DNA of 64,000 nt from Microvirgula aerodenitrificans DSM 15089 (GCF_000620105.1 NZ_JHVK01000010.1:62001-126000); one strand, 5' to 3'; positions 45,726 to 57,337 are shown, counted from the stretch's first letter. Numbers and translations are program-made. The notes: generated by a model not told the origin, from the letters alone.

Positions 45726-46067
45726 TCAGAAAGTGAACAGGACCCAGTGCGGGATCTTCAGCTTGCCGCGACCGGTCACGTCGTACGGTGTCAGCTCGCC
45801 GTCGCCCTTCTGGTCGACCAGGTAGTACGGCGGGCCGACCTTCGGTGTCACCTTGACCGCATACAGCTTGCCGTTGACGCGGTATTCCTCGATCTTCTTG
45901 TCGCCTTCCTGACGGATGGTGACGTCCGGCTCGGCGTCGCTGCCGTCGTCAACGCCGATCTGCGGCGGCGGCGGTGCGTTGGGAGCGGGCTTGCCGGCGT
46001 CGGCAGCGAGGGCCGGAGCCGCAGCGAGGGCCGCGAGCAGGGCGGCGAGGGCGGTGGAGTTGCGCAT
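45726..46067 (-). CDS. DUF2782 periplasmic protein
   Basis: A 113-residue protein with a signal peptide (ALAALLAALAAAPALA). The mature domain has VTIRQEGDKKIEEYRVNGKL, YAVKVTPKVGPPYYLVD, and IPHWVLFTF at the end, as in DUF2782. Function unknown; it is commonly found beside thrB and polA in betaproteobacteria. Confidence 0.88.
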   Translation of the reverse strand: MRNSTALAALLAALAAAPALAADAGKPAPNAPPPPQIGVDDGSDAEPDVTIRQEGDKKIEEYRVNGKLYAVKVTPKVGPPYYLVDQKGDGELTPYDVTGRGKLKIPHWVLFTF

Positions 46068-46085
46068 TGGCGGTTCCTGAAAAAG

Positions 46086-46814
46086 TTAGAGGTTGAGCAT
46101 GCGCTCGCGTTCTTCCGGCGATGCCGAGAAGCCCCGCGTTTCGTAGTGCTCGAAAATGGCGTTCACCACTTCTGCCGGGTCGTCGGTCAGCGTGATCAGT
46201 GCCAGGTCGCCGGGATTGATCATGCCGCGTCCGACCAGCTGGTCGGCAAACCAGTCGACCAGCCCGCGCCAGAACGACGTATCGACCAGAATGATGGGAA
46301 TGCGGCGACTCTTGCCTGTCTGCACCAGCGTCAGCGACTCGAACAGCTCGTCGAGCGTGCCGAAGCCGCCCGGCATCACCACGTAGGCGCACGCATGCTT
46401 GACGAACATGACCTTGCGCGAAAAGAAGTGATTGAATTTTAGGCTGATGTCCTGATACTCGTTGCCCTTTTGCTCGTGCGGCAGCACGATGTTCAGTCCG
46501 ATCGACGGACCCTTGCCCTGGAACGCGCCCTTGTTGGCGGCCTCCATGATGCCGGGACCCCCGCCGGATATCACGCCGAAGCCCGCGTCCGACAGACGCC
46601 GGGCAATGTCCTCCGTCAGCTTATAATCCGCATGATCGCGCGCAGTCCGCGCGCTGCCGAAAATACTTACGGCAGGTTCAATACCCTGCAGTTCCTCGGC
46701 GGATTCGACGAATTCCGCCATGATTTTCAGTACATGCCATGCCTCGCGCGAGCGAAATTTTTGCATTACCGCGTAACGATTGCTCGCCGCCGGGATCTTG
46801 TCTGACAAGCTCAT
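46086..46814 (-). CDS. LOG-family (TIGR00730) nucleotide 5'-monophosphate phosphoribohydrolase
   Basis: A 242-residue Rossmann-like protein with SIFGSARTARDHADY, the SGGGPGIMEAANKGAF segment and the active-site motif PGGFGTLDELFE. The start chosen (46814) is only 13 bases from the divergent polA start. A second ATG at 46766 (MQKFRSREAW) would leave more room for promoters. LOG proteins release free bases or cytokinin-like compounds from nucleotides; bacterial members such as PpnN act in purine metabolism. Confidence 0.9.
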   Translation of the reverse strand: MSLSDKIPAASNRYAVMQKFRSREAWHVLKIMAEFVESAEELQGIEPAVSIFGSARTARDHADYKLTEDIARRLSDAGFGVISGGGPGIMEAANKGAFQGKGPSIGLNIVLPHEQKGNEYQDISLKFNHFFSRKVMFVKHACAYVVMPGGFGTLDELFESLTLVQTGKSRRIPIILVDTSFWRGLVDWFADQLVGRGMINPGDLALITLTDDPAEVVNAIFEHYETRGFSASPEERERMLNL

Positions 46815-46827
46815 CCGAAAATACCTT

Positions 46828-49590
46828 ATGAAAACCCTGCTTCTGATCGACGGCTCTTCCTACCTGTACCGCGCGTTTCATGCGATGCCCGATCTGCGCT
46901 CGCCCACAGGCGAACCGACCGGCGCGGTCTACGGCATGATAAACATGCTGAGACGACTGGAGCGTGAAGTCGCAGCCGATTATAGCGCGTGCATATTCGA
47001 CGCCAAGGGCAGGACTTTCCGCGACGACCTGTATCCCGAGTACAAGGCGAACCGGCCGTCGATGCCGACCGAGCTGGCGGCACAGATCGCACCGGTGCAC
47101 CAGGCGGTACGCGCGCTGGGCTGGCCGCTGGTGGTCAAGGACGGCGTCGAGGCCGACGACGTGATCGGCACGCTGGCCGGCCAGGCCGCCGCCGACGGCT
47201 TCCGCGTGGTGATCTCGACCGGCGACAAGGATATCGCCCAGCTGGTGGGGCCCGGTGTGACGCTGGTCAACACCATGACCGACGAGTGGCTCGACGAAGC
47301 CGGCGTGCTGGCCAAGTTCGGCGTGCCGCCGGCGCGGATCATCGACTTCCTGACCCTGACCGGCGACAAGGTCGACAATGTGCCCGGTGTCGACAAGTGC
47401 GGGCCGAAGACGGCGGTGAAATGGCTGGAACAGTTCGGCGACCTCGACACGCTGATGGCGCGCGCGGACGAAGTCGGCGGCAAGGTCGGCGAAAACCTGC
47501 GCGATGCCCTGCCGCGCCTGCCGCTGTCGCGCGCACTGGTCACCATCAAGACCGACGTCGAACTTGATGACGCGATGCCGCATGGCCTCGACTCGCTGGC
47601 GCGCCTGCCGGTCGATCGCGCGGCCATGACCGTACTGTGCAAGGACCTGGGCTTCCGCACCTGGCTGAAGGAATACGGCGGCGACAGCGCGCCGGTGGCC
47701 AGTGTCAGTGCCGATGCGACGCCGGCCGCCGAGCCGGCCGCGATCGTGGTCGACGATGCACTGTCGCAGCCGACCGACGAGGCCCGCTACGAAATGGTGA
47801 CCAGCGACGAACGGCTCGATGTCTGGCTGGCCACACTGGATGCGGCCGACGTGGTGTCGTTCGATACCGAGACCGACAGCCTCGACCCGATGCATGCCCG
47901 CATCGTCGGCGTCAGCGTCGCCGTCACCCCCGGCATCGCCGCCTACATTCCGCTCGCGCACACCGCGCCGGGCGTCGCCGACCAGCTCGACCGCGAGCAT
48001 GTGCTCGGCCGGCTGAAGCCGTGGCTGGAGAACCCGGAACGGAAAAAACTGGGCCAGAATCTCAACTTCGACCGCCACGTGCTGGCCAACCACGGCATTG
48101 CGCTGGCCGGCGTCGCCGACGACACCATGCTGATGAGCTATGTGCTCGCCAGCCATGAAAAGCACAATATGGACGCCATGGCCGAGCGCGAACTCGGCGT
48201 AAAGACGGTCAAGTACGAGGACATCTGCGGCAAGGGTGCCAAGCAGATCGGCTTCTGTGAAGTCGATCTCGAGACGGCGACCCGTTATGCGGCCGAAGAT
48301 GCCGACATCACGCTGCGGCTGGCGCGCGTGCTGGCGGCGAAACTCGACGGCAAGCGCGCCGATGTGTACCGCAAGATCGAACTGCCGACCGCCGACGTGC
48401 TGTTCGTCATGGAACGCAACGGCGTGCTGATCGACCGTGCGGTGCTGGCACGGCAGAGCCAGCAGCTCGGCACGGAAATGCTGGAGATCGAGCGCGAGGT
48501 GTACGCGCTGGCGGAGCAGCCGTTCAATCTGAATTCGCCGAAGCAGCTGGGCGACATCCTGTTCAACAAGCTCGGCATCGACGCCAAGGCCCACGGCGTG
48601 AAGAAAACCACCACCGGCGCCTGGAGCACTGACGAATCGGTACTGGAAAAACTGGCGCTCGACTACCCGCTGCCGAAAGCGCTGCTGCGCTATCGCGCGC
48701 TGGCCAAGCTGAAGTCGACCTATACCGACAAACTGCCGGGCATGATCAATCCGGATACCGGCCGCGTGCACACCCACTATGCGCAGGCCGCCGTGGTGAC
48801 CGGTCGCCTGAGCTCCAGCGATCCGAACCTGCAGAACATCCCGGTTCGCACCGAAGAAGGCCGCCGCGTGCGCGAGGCCTTTGTCGCCGATGCCGGCAAC
48901 CTGATCGTGTCGGCCGACTACTCGCAGATCGAATTGCGCATCATGGCGCACCTGTCCGGCGACGAAGGCCTGGTGCAGGCCTTCCGCGACGGCCGCGACA
49001 TCCACCGCGCGACGGCGGCCGAAGTGTTTGGCGTGGCGCCGGACGCGGTCAGCGCCGAACAGCGCCGCTATGCAAAAACCATCAACTTCGGCCTGATCTA
49101 CGGCATGAGCGCCTTTGGCCTGGCCGCCAGCCTGGAAATCGACCGCAGCGCCGCGCAATCGTTTATCGAGCGTTATTTTGCCCGCTACCCGGGAGTGGCG
49201 GCCTATATGGAACGCACGCGGCAGACGGCGCGAGAACAGGGCTGGGTGGAAACGGTGTTCGGCCGCCGGCTGTACCTGCCGGAAATCCGCTCGTCGAACC
49301 CCGGCCGCCGTCAGGGCGCCGAGCGCGCGGCGATCAATGCGCCGATGCAGGGCACCGCGGCGGACCTGATCAAGCTGGCGATGATCAATGTGCAGAACTG
49401 GCTGCGGACGGAAAAACTGTCCAGCCGGCTGATCATGCAGGTACACGATGAACTGGTGCTGGAAGTGCCGGCCGCCGAGCTGGAACTGATCCGCACCGAA
49501 CTGCCGCGGCGCATGGCCGCCGCCGCCGAACTGGCCGTTCCGCTGGTCGCCGAAGTCGGCAGTGGTCCGAACTGGGAAGCGGCGCACTGA
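46828..49590 (+). CDS. polA: DNA polymerase I
   Basis: A 920-residue repair and lagging-strand polymerase with all three domains. The 5'-3' exonuclease (about 1-290) has LLIDGSSYLYRAFHA and STGDKDIAQLVGPGVTLVNT. The 3'-5' proofreading domain (about 330-515) keeps the catalytic FDTETDSLDP. The polymerase domain has motif A SADYSQIELRIMAHLSGD, motif B RRYAKTINFGLIYGMSAFG and motif C MQVHDELVLEVP. ATG 46828 (MKTLLLIDG) is preferred to an upstream frame start. Followed by a strong terminator. Confidence 0.97.
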   Translation: MKTLLLIDGSSYLYRAFHAMPDLRSPTGEPTGAVYGMINMLRRLEREVAADYSACIFDAKGRTFRDDLYPEYKANRPSMPTELAAQIAPVHQAVRALGWPLVVKDGVEADDVIGTLAGQAAADGFRVVISTGDKDIAQLVGPGVTLVNTMTDEWLDEAGVLAKFGVPPARIIDFLTLTGDKVDNVPGVDKCGPKTAVKWLEQFGDLDTLMARADEVGGKVGENLRDALPRLPLSRALVTIKTDVELDDAMPHGLDSLARLPVDRAAMTVLCKDLGFRTWLKEYGGDSAPVASVSADATPAAEPAAIVVDDALSQPTDEARYEMVTSDERLDVWLATLDAADVVSFDTETDSLDPMHARIVGVSVAVTPGIAAYIPLAHTAPGVADQLDREHVLGRLKPWLENPERKKLGQNLNFDRHVLANHGIALAGVADDTMLMSYVLASHEKHNMDAMAERELGVKTVKYEDICGKGAKQIGFCEVDLETATRYAAEDADITLRLARVLAAKLDGKRADVYRKIELPTADVLFVMERNGVLIDRAVLARQSQQLGTEMLEIEREVYALAEQPFNLNSPKQLGDILFNKLGIDAKAHGVKKTTTGAWSTDESVLEKLALDYPLPKALLRYRALAKLKSTYTDKLPGMINPDTGRVHTHYAQAAVVTGRLSSSDPNLQNIPVRTEEGRRVREAFVADAGNLIVSADYSQIELRIMAHLSGDEGLVQAFRDGRDIHRATAAEVFGVAPDAVSAEQRRYAKTINFGLIYGMSAFGLAASLEIDRSAAQSFIERYFARYPGVAAYMERTRQTAREQGWVETVFGRRLYLPEIRSSNPGRRQGAERAAINAPMQGTAADLIKLAMINVQNWLRTEKLSSRLIMQVHDELVLEVPAAELELIRTELPRRMAAAAELAVPLVAEVGSGPNWEAAH

Positions 49591-49619
49591 GCCGGCCGCA
49601 ACGGCACGGGGTCACCGTC

Positions 49620-49657
49620 AATGGCGCAAGTCCTAGCAGGACTGCGCCATTTTTTTG
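49620..49657 (+). terminator. Rho-independent terminator of polA
   Basis: ATGGCGC-A-AGTCCT, loop AGC, AGGACT-GCGCCAT, then seven Ts. A textbook terminator. Confidence 0.92.
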
Positions 49658-49806
49658 CCCCATGCCGGGCGATGGTCAGAAATGGAAGAAACGGCTTACC
49701 CAGTATTCGCTGGCCGTCTTTTTTTAATCCTCCGCCCGCCCGCGCCCTGCCATCAGCCGGGCGTACACCGGGCGGCACACCGCTATCCGTGCGCACCGGA
49801 AAGCAG

Positions 49807-50565
49807 TTACATCCAGCGCCGCCAGCGGTACAGCGCATAGACGACGAGACAGATCGCCCAGCAGAACCACAGCGTCCACAGATTGTGGCTGAGGAAATGC
49901 GCGCCGCGAACCATCTGGATACCGCTCATCAGTCCGCCCATCAGCAGCGCGAACAGCGTCAGCGGCAGTACCCAGCGTGGCCGCCAGCCGCGTGCGGCGA
50001 ACGGCAGCGCCAGCAGTGCGAACCCGGCTGACGCGTGGCCGCCGGGGAAGCACTGACCGGCACTCTGGCCGGCCGGCAGCGAGGCAAACAGCGGCAAGTG
50101 GATCGCCGTGCCGCCGAACTGGACCAGATCCCACGGGCAATGGTGAACGCTGCCCTGTTTCAGTACCGAGATGGCCAGCGTACACGCCGCCATGCTGAGC
50201 AGTACGTAGCCGGCGCGCGTGCGCAGTTCGGGCGAGGTACGCGGCCAGACGATGACCGCCAGGGTGGCGACCCCGATGGCGATGACGAAATTGCGCAGGC
50301 CGACATGGCCGATCTCGCGCATCCAGAATGTGTCCTTCAGCGGAAAGCCGCGCTCGGCCGGCGAATACGACAGTGATGCCAGCCAGAAGTCGAGTCGGGC
50401 ATCCTGCCACAGCCAGAACAGCCCGGCGGCCATCAGCGTCAGTGCCAGCAGGTGGAGACGCCAGAACGCCGTGTCGCGTTGTCGATGGCTGGAAAAGGTA
50501 ATGTTGGAAATGGGCATGGCAGTCGTCAGGGAGTCGGCGAGCGGGTCAGGCGCTGATTTTTGCAT
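49807..50565 (-). CDS. PAP2-family membrane phosphatase
   Basis: A protein of about 252 residues with five to six transmembrane helices. Its active-site motifs are variants: KQGSVHHCPWDLVQFGG for motif 1, CFPGGHASAGFAL for motif 2 and RGAHFLSHNLWT for motif 3. The conserved His residues are present. Such lipid phosphatases act on undecaprenyl pyrophosphate, phosphatidylglycerol phosphate or lipid A. The start is uncertain: TTG 50586, ATG 50565 and ATG 50517 (MPISNITFSS) are in frame and none has a good ribosome site. Confidence 0.82.
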   Translation of the reverse strand: MQKSAPDPLADSLTTAMPISNITFSSHRQRDTAFWRLHLLALTLMAAGLFWLWQDARLDFWLASLSYSPAERGFPLKDTFWMREIGHVGLRNFVIAIGVATLAVIVWPRTSPELRTRAGYVLLSMAACTLAISVLKQGSVHHCPWDLVQFGGTAIHLPLFASLPAGQSAGQCFPGGHASAGFALLALPFAARGWRPRWVLPLTLFALLMGGLMSGIQMVRGAHFLSHNLWTLWFCWAICLVVYALYRWRRWM

Positions 50566-50630
50566 GCCGGAGGGGTTGATAGCCAAATTTGTGCGGCAGA
50601 GATTGACCGTGCCACGGGTGTTGTCGTCGC

Positions 50631-52581
<1,951 letters not shown>

Positions 52582-52584
52582 GCG

Positions 52585-53067
52585 TCAGGCCTGTGCCGCG
52601 TCGACCAGGGTCGGCTTCAGCAGGCGGATCACGTCGGCCGGCGCCAGACAGACCTGATAACCGCGCTTGCCGCCATTGATGAAGATCTTCGGCAGCCCGG
52701 CGATGCTCGCTTCCATGTACACCGGCATCGGATGGCGGGTGCCGAACGGGCTGGTGCCGCCGACCAGGTAGCCGGAGTGCTTGTTGGCGGTTTCCGGCGT
52801 GCACGGTTCGATGTGCTTGACACCGGCCTGGCGGGCCAGGCTGCGGGTCGAGACTTCGCGGTCGCCGTGCATCAGCACGATCAGCGGCTTCCGGTTCTCG
52901 TCCTGCATGATCAGCGTCTTGATCACGCAGTGCTCGTCGACGCCGAGTGAGGCGGCGGCAACGGCGCTGCCGCCGTGCTCCTCATAGTCGTACAGATGGT
53001 CGGTCCATTCGACCCCGGCCGCGCGCAAGGCGCGGATCGCCTGGGTAACGGGAAATTTCTGGCTCAT
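52585..53067 (-). CDS. ybaK: YbaK/EbsC-family Cys-tRNA(Pro) deacylase
   Basis: A 160-residue protein related to the ProRS editing domain. VTQAIRALRAAGVEWTDHLY at the start, VIKTLIMQDENRKPLIVLMH and GYLVGGTSPFGTRHPMPVYM match YbaK. It hydrolyses mischarged Cys-tRNA(Pro). It is convergent with wrbA with three bases between the stops. Confidence 0.92.
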   Translation of the reverse strand: MSQKFPVTQAIRALRAAGVEWTDHLYDYEEHGGSAVAAASLGVDEHCVIKTLIMQDENRKPLIVLMHGDREVSTRSLARQAGVKHIEPCTPETANKHSGYLVGGTSPFGTRHPMPVYMEASIAGLPKIFINGGKRGYQVCLAPADVIRLLKPTLVDAAQA

Positions 53068-53560
53068 ATCGTCTTCGAAAAACGGGTAACTGCGGTACGC
53101 AGCGCGGATATTCGCGCTGTGCCGCGTCGAAAAAACGGGATTTCCGGGCGATTGTAGAACGTTGTCGCCGTTCGTGCTCCGTTTGCGGTCAAATCCAGGT
53201 CTGGCGGGGTTTTCCGGGGCTTCCTGCGCGGCTTTTCATGGTGAAAACGGTCCGGAAAGTGCGGTAAGGAATTGTTTTTCTGCGTAACCAAGTGTTATAA
53301 ACGGGGCTGCGGCATCCCCCGCGGCGCGTAACGCCGCACTCAGTTCTGCAGTCAGACGACTGTCAAATGCGCCACCTGGCGCACCTCAATTCAGGTCCGG
53401 TCCACCCGGACACCGTGTTTACAAGGCAGCTCTTTACGGGCGTGTTTCTGCCCGCGTTTCGCCATCCGGCGGGAGCGGCAAAGCACCGCCCTGGTTGTCG
53501 CGATCATTACAGCATTCGCGCAGGACGTCCGGTCCCCGCGAGTCGCCAAGGAGGACGCAG
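53068..53560 (+). promoter_or_regulatory. Promoter and leader of the osmoprotectant transporter operon
   Basis: No gene is seen in these 493 bases. A sigma70-like promoter is present: TTGTTT (53272-53277), a 17-base spacer and TTATAA (53295-53300). That implies a leader of about 250 bases. The leader holds a perfect palindrome TGCGCCA-CC-TGGCGCA (53368-53383) and a GTCCGG/CCGGAC hairpin just after it. A strong AAGGAGGA lies before the ATG at 53561. Confidence 0.5.
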
Positions 53561-54277
53561 ATGTACAAAAGAGCGTTTATCAAGCGCATATCCATCGGGC
53601 TTCTGGTCACGGCCGCCCTGCTGGCCGCACTGGTCTGGGGCATCGGCCCGGACGTGCTGCGGGACTACCGGGAAGACCTCGTCTACCTGGGACGCCAGCA
53701 CCTGTATCTGGTCGGCGTGTCGATGCTGGCCGCACTGGCCATCGGCCTGCCCAGCGGCATTCTGCTCAGCCGGGCGGCAATGCGCCGCCATGCCGAGAAG
53801 TGGATGCAGCTTTTCAATATCGGCAACACCCTGCCGCCGCTGGCGGTGCTGGCGCTGGCCATGGTGCTGATCGGCATCGGCGACCGGCCGGCCATCGTCG
53901 CACTGTGCCTGGCATCGCTGCTGCCCATCGTCCGCAATACCTACGCCGGCCTGGCCGGCCTGCCGCCGGCGATGCTGGAAGCGGCTGACGCCCTCGGCAT
54001 GACGCCGCAGCAGCGGCTGCTCAGGGTCGAACTGCCGAACGCGCTGCCGATGATCCTGTCCGGCGTGCGCGTGGCACTGGCGATCAATGTCGGTACCGCA
54101 CCGCTGGCCTTCCTGATCGGCGCCAGCAGCTTCGGCGAGCTGATTTTCCCCGGCATCTACCTGAACAACCAGACCGCGTTGTTCATCGGTGCCGCCGCGA
54201 CCGCACTGGTCGCGCTGTTCCTGGATTTCATCGTCGCCAGCTTCGGCCGGCTGATGACGCCGGGCCAGGCGAACTGA
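53561..54277 (+). CDS. Osmoprotectant ABC transporter permease (OpuC/OsmU type)
   Basis: A 238-residue inner-membrane protein with about six transmembrane helices. The BPD permease signature region is AADALGMTPQQRLLRVELPN (EAA loop), preceded by LFNIGNTLPPLAVLALAM and PIVRNTYAGL, typical of the OpuBB/YehW/YehY group. ATG 53561 is supported by AAGGAGGA five bases upstream. An intercistronic hairpin GCCGGCGG/CCGCCGGC (54296-54316) follows. Confidence 0.93.
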   Translation: MYKRAFIKRISIGLLVTAALLAALVWGIGPDVLRDYREDLVYLGRQHLYLVGVSMLAALAIGLPSGILLSRAAMRRHAEKWMQLFNIGNTLPPLAVLALAMVLIGIGDRPAIVALCLASLLPIVRNTYAGLAGLPPAMLEAADALGMTPQQRLLRVELPNALPMILSGVRVALAINVGTAPLAFLIGASSFGELIFPGIYLNNQTALFIGAAATALVALFLDFIVASFGRLMTPGQAN

Positions 54278-54376
54278 TTCCGCCATCCCCCCGTGGCCGG
54301 CGGTGACGCCGCCGGCACCGCCATGCCCGCCGCTCCGTGCGACCGGCCGGCTGGCCCCACTTCAAGGAGGACCGTC

Positions 54377-55309
54377 ATGACGACATTCCCGTCGCTTTGT
54401 TCCACATTCCGGCGCCATGCCGGGCGGCTGCTGGCCGCCGCCATGCTGGCCATTGCCGGTACCCAGGCCGTCGCGGCCGGGCTGGTGATCGGCAGCAAGA
54501 ACTTTACCGAGCAGCAACTGCTGTCCGAACTGACGGCGCAGTACCTGGAGCACAAGGGCTTCCAGGTCAGCCAGAAGGGCGATCTGGCCACCGTGATCAT
54601 GCGCGGGGCACTGGAAAGCCGGCAGCTCGACCTGGTGTGGGACTACACCGGCACCGCACTCATCGTTTACAACAAGATCAACGAGCGCATGACGCCGGAG
54701 CAGGCATACGACACGGTCAGACGCCTCGATGCCGACAAGGGCCTGACCTGGCTGAACGCATCGGCGCTGAACAATACCTATGCGTTCGCAATGCAGCGCC
54801 AGCGCGCCGAACGCGAGGGGATTCGCACCCTGTCCGATCTGGTGGCAAAAATGAACGCCGTCGCCCTGGCCGATCCGTCCGCGGCCTGGCATCTGGGACT
54901 GGATATGGAGTTCGCCGGCCGGCCGGACGGGCTCAAGCCGCTGCAGGCGCTGTACAAGCTGCCGCTGACCCGCCCGCAGATCCGGCAGATGGACCCGGGA
55001 CTGGTCTATACCGCCATCCGCGACGGCTTCGTGCCGGCCGGACTGGTCTACACCACCGACGGCCGGGTCAAGGGCTTCGACATGGTGGTGCTCGAAGACG
55101 ATCTCGGCTTCTTCCCCAGCTACGCGGCGACACCGGTCGTGCGTGCCGAGGTGCTGGCGCAGCATCCGGGACTGGCCGACGCGCTGAACACCCTGTCCGC
55201 CGCGCTCGACAACGAGGCGATGTCGACCATGAACGCCCGCGTCGACATCGAACACCTGCCGGTGCGGACCGTGGCTGCCGATTTCCTGCGCCAGCGCGGA
55301 CTGATCTGA
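54377..55309 (+). CDS. Osmoprotectant-binding periplasmic protein (OpuC/OsmF type)
   Basis: A 310-residue protein with a signal peptide ([17 protein letters not shown], cleavage near residue 33). The mature part begins [20 protein letters not shown], the hallmark of OsmF/YehZ/Opu[20 protein letters not shown] and [20 protein letters not shown] follow. AAGGAGG lies six bases before the ATG. It should bind glycine betaine, choline or a related quaternary amine. Confidence 0.93.
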   Translation: MTTFPSLCSTFRRHAGRLLAAAMLAIAGTQAVAAGLVIGSKNFTEQQLLSELTAQYLEHKGFQVSQKGDLATVIMRGALESRQLDLVWDYTGTALIVYNKINERMTPEQAYDTVRRLDADKGLTWLNASALNNTYAFAMQRQRAEREGIRTLSDLVAKMNAVALADPSAAWHLGLDMEFAGRPDGLKPLQALYKLPLTRPQIRQMDPGLVYTAIRDGFVPAGLVYTTDGRVKGFDMVVLEDDLGFFPSYAATPVVRAEVLAQHPGLADALNTLSAALDNEAMSTMNARVDIEHLPVRTVAADFLRQRGLI

Positions 55310-55319
55310 GGAGGCCGAC

Positions 55320-55967
55320 ATGGAAACCTGGCAATACCTGATCCACAACACCGGCTATCTGCTCGGCCTGACGCGCGAACACCTGCAGCTGGTCGGCCTG
55401 GCCGTCGGGCTGGCGGTACTGCTCGGCGTGCCGCTGGGGGTGCTGATCGTTCGCTTCCGTTCGCTGGCGTCGCTGGTGCTGGGGCTGGCGACCGTGGTGC
55501 TGACCATCCCCGCCATTGCGCTGTTCGGACTGATGATTCCGCTGTTCTCGCAGATCGGGCACGGCATCGGCGCGGTGCCGGCCGTGACCGCCGCCTTCCT
55601 GTATTCGCTGCTGCCGATCGTGCGCAATACCCATACCGCGCTGACCCAGGTCGATCCGGGGATACGCGAGGCCGGGCGCGGCATCGGTCTGACCTTCTGG
55701 CAACGGCTGAAATGGGTCGAGCTGCCACTGGCGGTGCCGGTGATTTTCGGCGGCATCCGCACTGCCGTGGTGCTGAATATCGGCGTGATGGCGATTGCCG
55801 CCATCGTTGGCGCCGGCGGCCTCGGCACGCTGATCCTGCACGGCATCAGCCAGAGTGACATTCGCAAACTGATCGCCGGTGCCGTGATGGTGAGCCTGCT
55901 GGCTGTCGTCATGGACTGGGCGTTGCTGAAACTGCAGCGCGTACTGACCCCGAAAGGAATTCGCTGA
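55320..55967 (+). CDS. Osmoprotectant ABC transporter permease, second subunit
   Basis: A 215-residue protein with about five to six transmembrane helices. TVVLTIPAIALFGLMIPLF, LLPIVRNTHTALTQVDPGIR and the EAA loop REAGRGIGLTFWQRLKWVEL are characteristic of OpuCB/YehY. GAGGAGG stands just before the start. Its stop shares one base with the ATPase start (TGATG). Confidence 0.94.
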   Translation: METWQYLIHNTGYLLGLTREHLQLVGLAVGLAVLLGVPLGVLIVRFRSLASLVLGLATVVLTIPAIALFGLMIPLFSQIGHGIGAVPAVTAAFLYSLLPIVRNTHTALTQVDPGIREAGRGIGLTFWQRLKWVELPLAVPVIFGGIRTAVVLNIGVMAIAAIVGAGGLGTLILHGISQSDIRKLIAGAVMVSLLAVVMDWALLKLQRVLTPKGIR

Positions 55968-57115
55968 TGATTGAACTCAGAAACCTGTGCAAGCAATTCG
56001 TCCAGAAGAACGGCCAGGCATTCAATGCCGTCGACAATGTCAGTCTCAGCGTGCCGGAAGGCGAAATGTGCGTGTTCCTCGGCCCGTCCGGCTGCGGCAA
56101 GACCACGACCATGAAGCTGATCAACCGGCTGATCGAGCCGACCTCGGGTTCGGTGCTGATCAACGGCGAGGACACTGCCGGCATCGATACCGTGGCGCTG
56201 CGGCGCAAGATCGGCTACGTGATCCAGCAGATCGGCCTGTTTCCGAACATGACCATCGAGGAAAACATCACCGTGGTGCCGCGCATGCTCGGCTGGGACA
56301 AGCGCCGCTGCCGCGAACGCGCCCGCGAACTGATGCACATGGTGGCGCTGGACCCGGATCGCTTCCTGCAGCGCTACCCGCGTGAAATGTCGGGCGGTCA
56401 GCAGCAGCGCATCGGCGTGATCCGCGCGCTCGCGGCCGATGCCCCGGTCCTGCTGATGGACGAGCCGTTCGGTGCGGTCGACCCGATCAACCGCGAACAG
56501 ATCCAGAACGAATTCCTGCAGATGCAGCGCCAGCTCGGCAAGACCGTGCTGCTGGTCAGCCATGACGTCGACGAGGCAATCAAGCTCGGCGACCGCATTG
56601 CCGTGTTCCGTCAGGGGCGCATTGTCCAGTGCGCCGGCGCTGACGAGATCCTGGCCAAACCGGCCGACGACTTCGTGGCCTCCTTTGTTGGCCAGGACCG
56701 CACGCTGAAGCGGCTGTTGCTGGTGCAGGCCGGCGATGTGGCCGACATGCAGGAAACCCAGACCGCCAGCCTGGATACGCCGCTGGGCACGGCGTTCGGC
56801 ATCATGGACGACAACGACCTGCGCTACCTGACCGTGGTCGACGGGGCCGGCAAGCCGCTCGGTTTCGTCAAGCGCCGCGAGGCGCGCGGCGCGGACGGCG
56901 TCTGCGCCGACCGGCTGACCCCGATTACCGTCACCTCGGGGGCGGACGAAAACCTGCGCGTCGTGCTGTCGCGGCTGTACGAGCACAACCTGACCTGGAT
57001 GCCGGTGGTCGACGCCGATGGCCGCTACAGCGGCGAGGTGTCGCAGGACTATATTGCCAGCTATCTGACCTCGGGCCGGGTTGCCGGACATGCGTCGGCG
57101 CGCATGGCGCGCTGA
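55967..57115 (+). CDS. Osmoprotectant ABC transporter ATPase with C-terminal CBS pair
   Basis: A 382-residue ATPase with Walker A LGPSGCGKTTTMKLI, signature EMSGGQQQRIGVIRALAA and Walker B PVLLMDEPFGAVDPINR. The C-terminal 120 residues form two CBS units (FGIMDDNDLRYLTVVDGAGK; LRVVLSRLYEHNLTWMPVVD), which in OpuA-type transporters sense ionic strength or nucleotides. Last gene of the four-gene operon (permease, binding protein, permease, ATPase). Confidence 0.95.
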   Translation: MIELRNLCKQFVQKNGQAFNAVDNVSLSVPEGEMCVFLGPSGCGKTTTMKLINRLIEPTSGSVLINGEDTAGIDTVALRRKIGYVIQQIGLFPNMTIEENITVVPRMLGWDKRRCRERARELMHMVALDPDRFLQRYPREMSGGQQQRIGVIRALAADAPVLLMDEPFGAVDPINREQIQNEFLQMQRQLGKTVLLVSHDVDEAIKLGDRIAVFRQGRIVQCAGADEILAKPADDFVASFVGQDRTLKRLLLVQAGDVADMQETQTASLDTPLGTAFGIMDDNDLRYLTVVDGAGKPLGFVKRREARGADGVCADRLTPITVTSGADENLRVVLSRLYEHNLTWMPVVDADGRYSGEVSQDYIASYLTSGRVAGHASARMAR

Positions 57116-57133
57116 TGCGGCATTGACCATCAG

Positions 57134-57154
57134 CCGCTTCCTGGCAGGAGGCGG
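57134..57154 (+). terminator. Degenerate terminator hairpin, first copy
   Basis: CCGCTTCCT, loop GGC, AGGAGGCGG with one G-T pair, followed by TTCAGA rather than a T-run. It nearly repeats the intact terminator at 57338-57367 on the other side of the 158-bp repeat. Confidence 0.6.
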
Positions 57155-57158
57155 TTCA

Positions 57159-57316
57159 GATTGCTCATACAGGTGGGCACTGACGTTCACCGTGGCGTCG
57201 GTGCACGCCCGACTGACAGAAACTGTCGTGAGCACGGCAGTCTGCCTGATTGAATCCTGCCTCTTCCGTCCCCGCCGCCGCGGGGAAACCTCGCTTCGCT
57301 CGTCCGTTCTTCGTGG
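57159..57316 (-). repeat. 158-bp dispersed repeat, copy 2 (inverted relative to copy 1)
   Basis: The reverse complement matches 36814-36971 over its full 158 bases without indels: identical in the first ~90 and with about 12 substitutions in the rest. It lies between the degenerate hairpin at 57134 and the intact terminator at 57338. TTCAGA on the left and TCTGAA on the right extend the inverted flanks. Some substitutions break hairpins present in copy 1 (CACGGCAG becomes CACGACAG). Confidence 0.85.
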
Positions 57317-57337
57317 ACGGGGTTTACGGACTGTCTG

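Noticed and set aside
46678-49587. A 969-codon open frame on the minus strand opposite polA
   Set aside because: It is His/Gln/Arg-rich with no domains and mirrors the codon bias of polA, whose motifs are complete.
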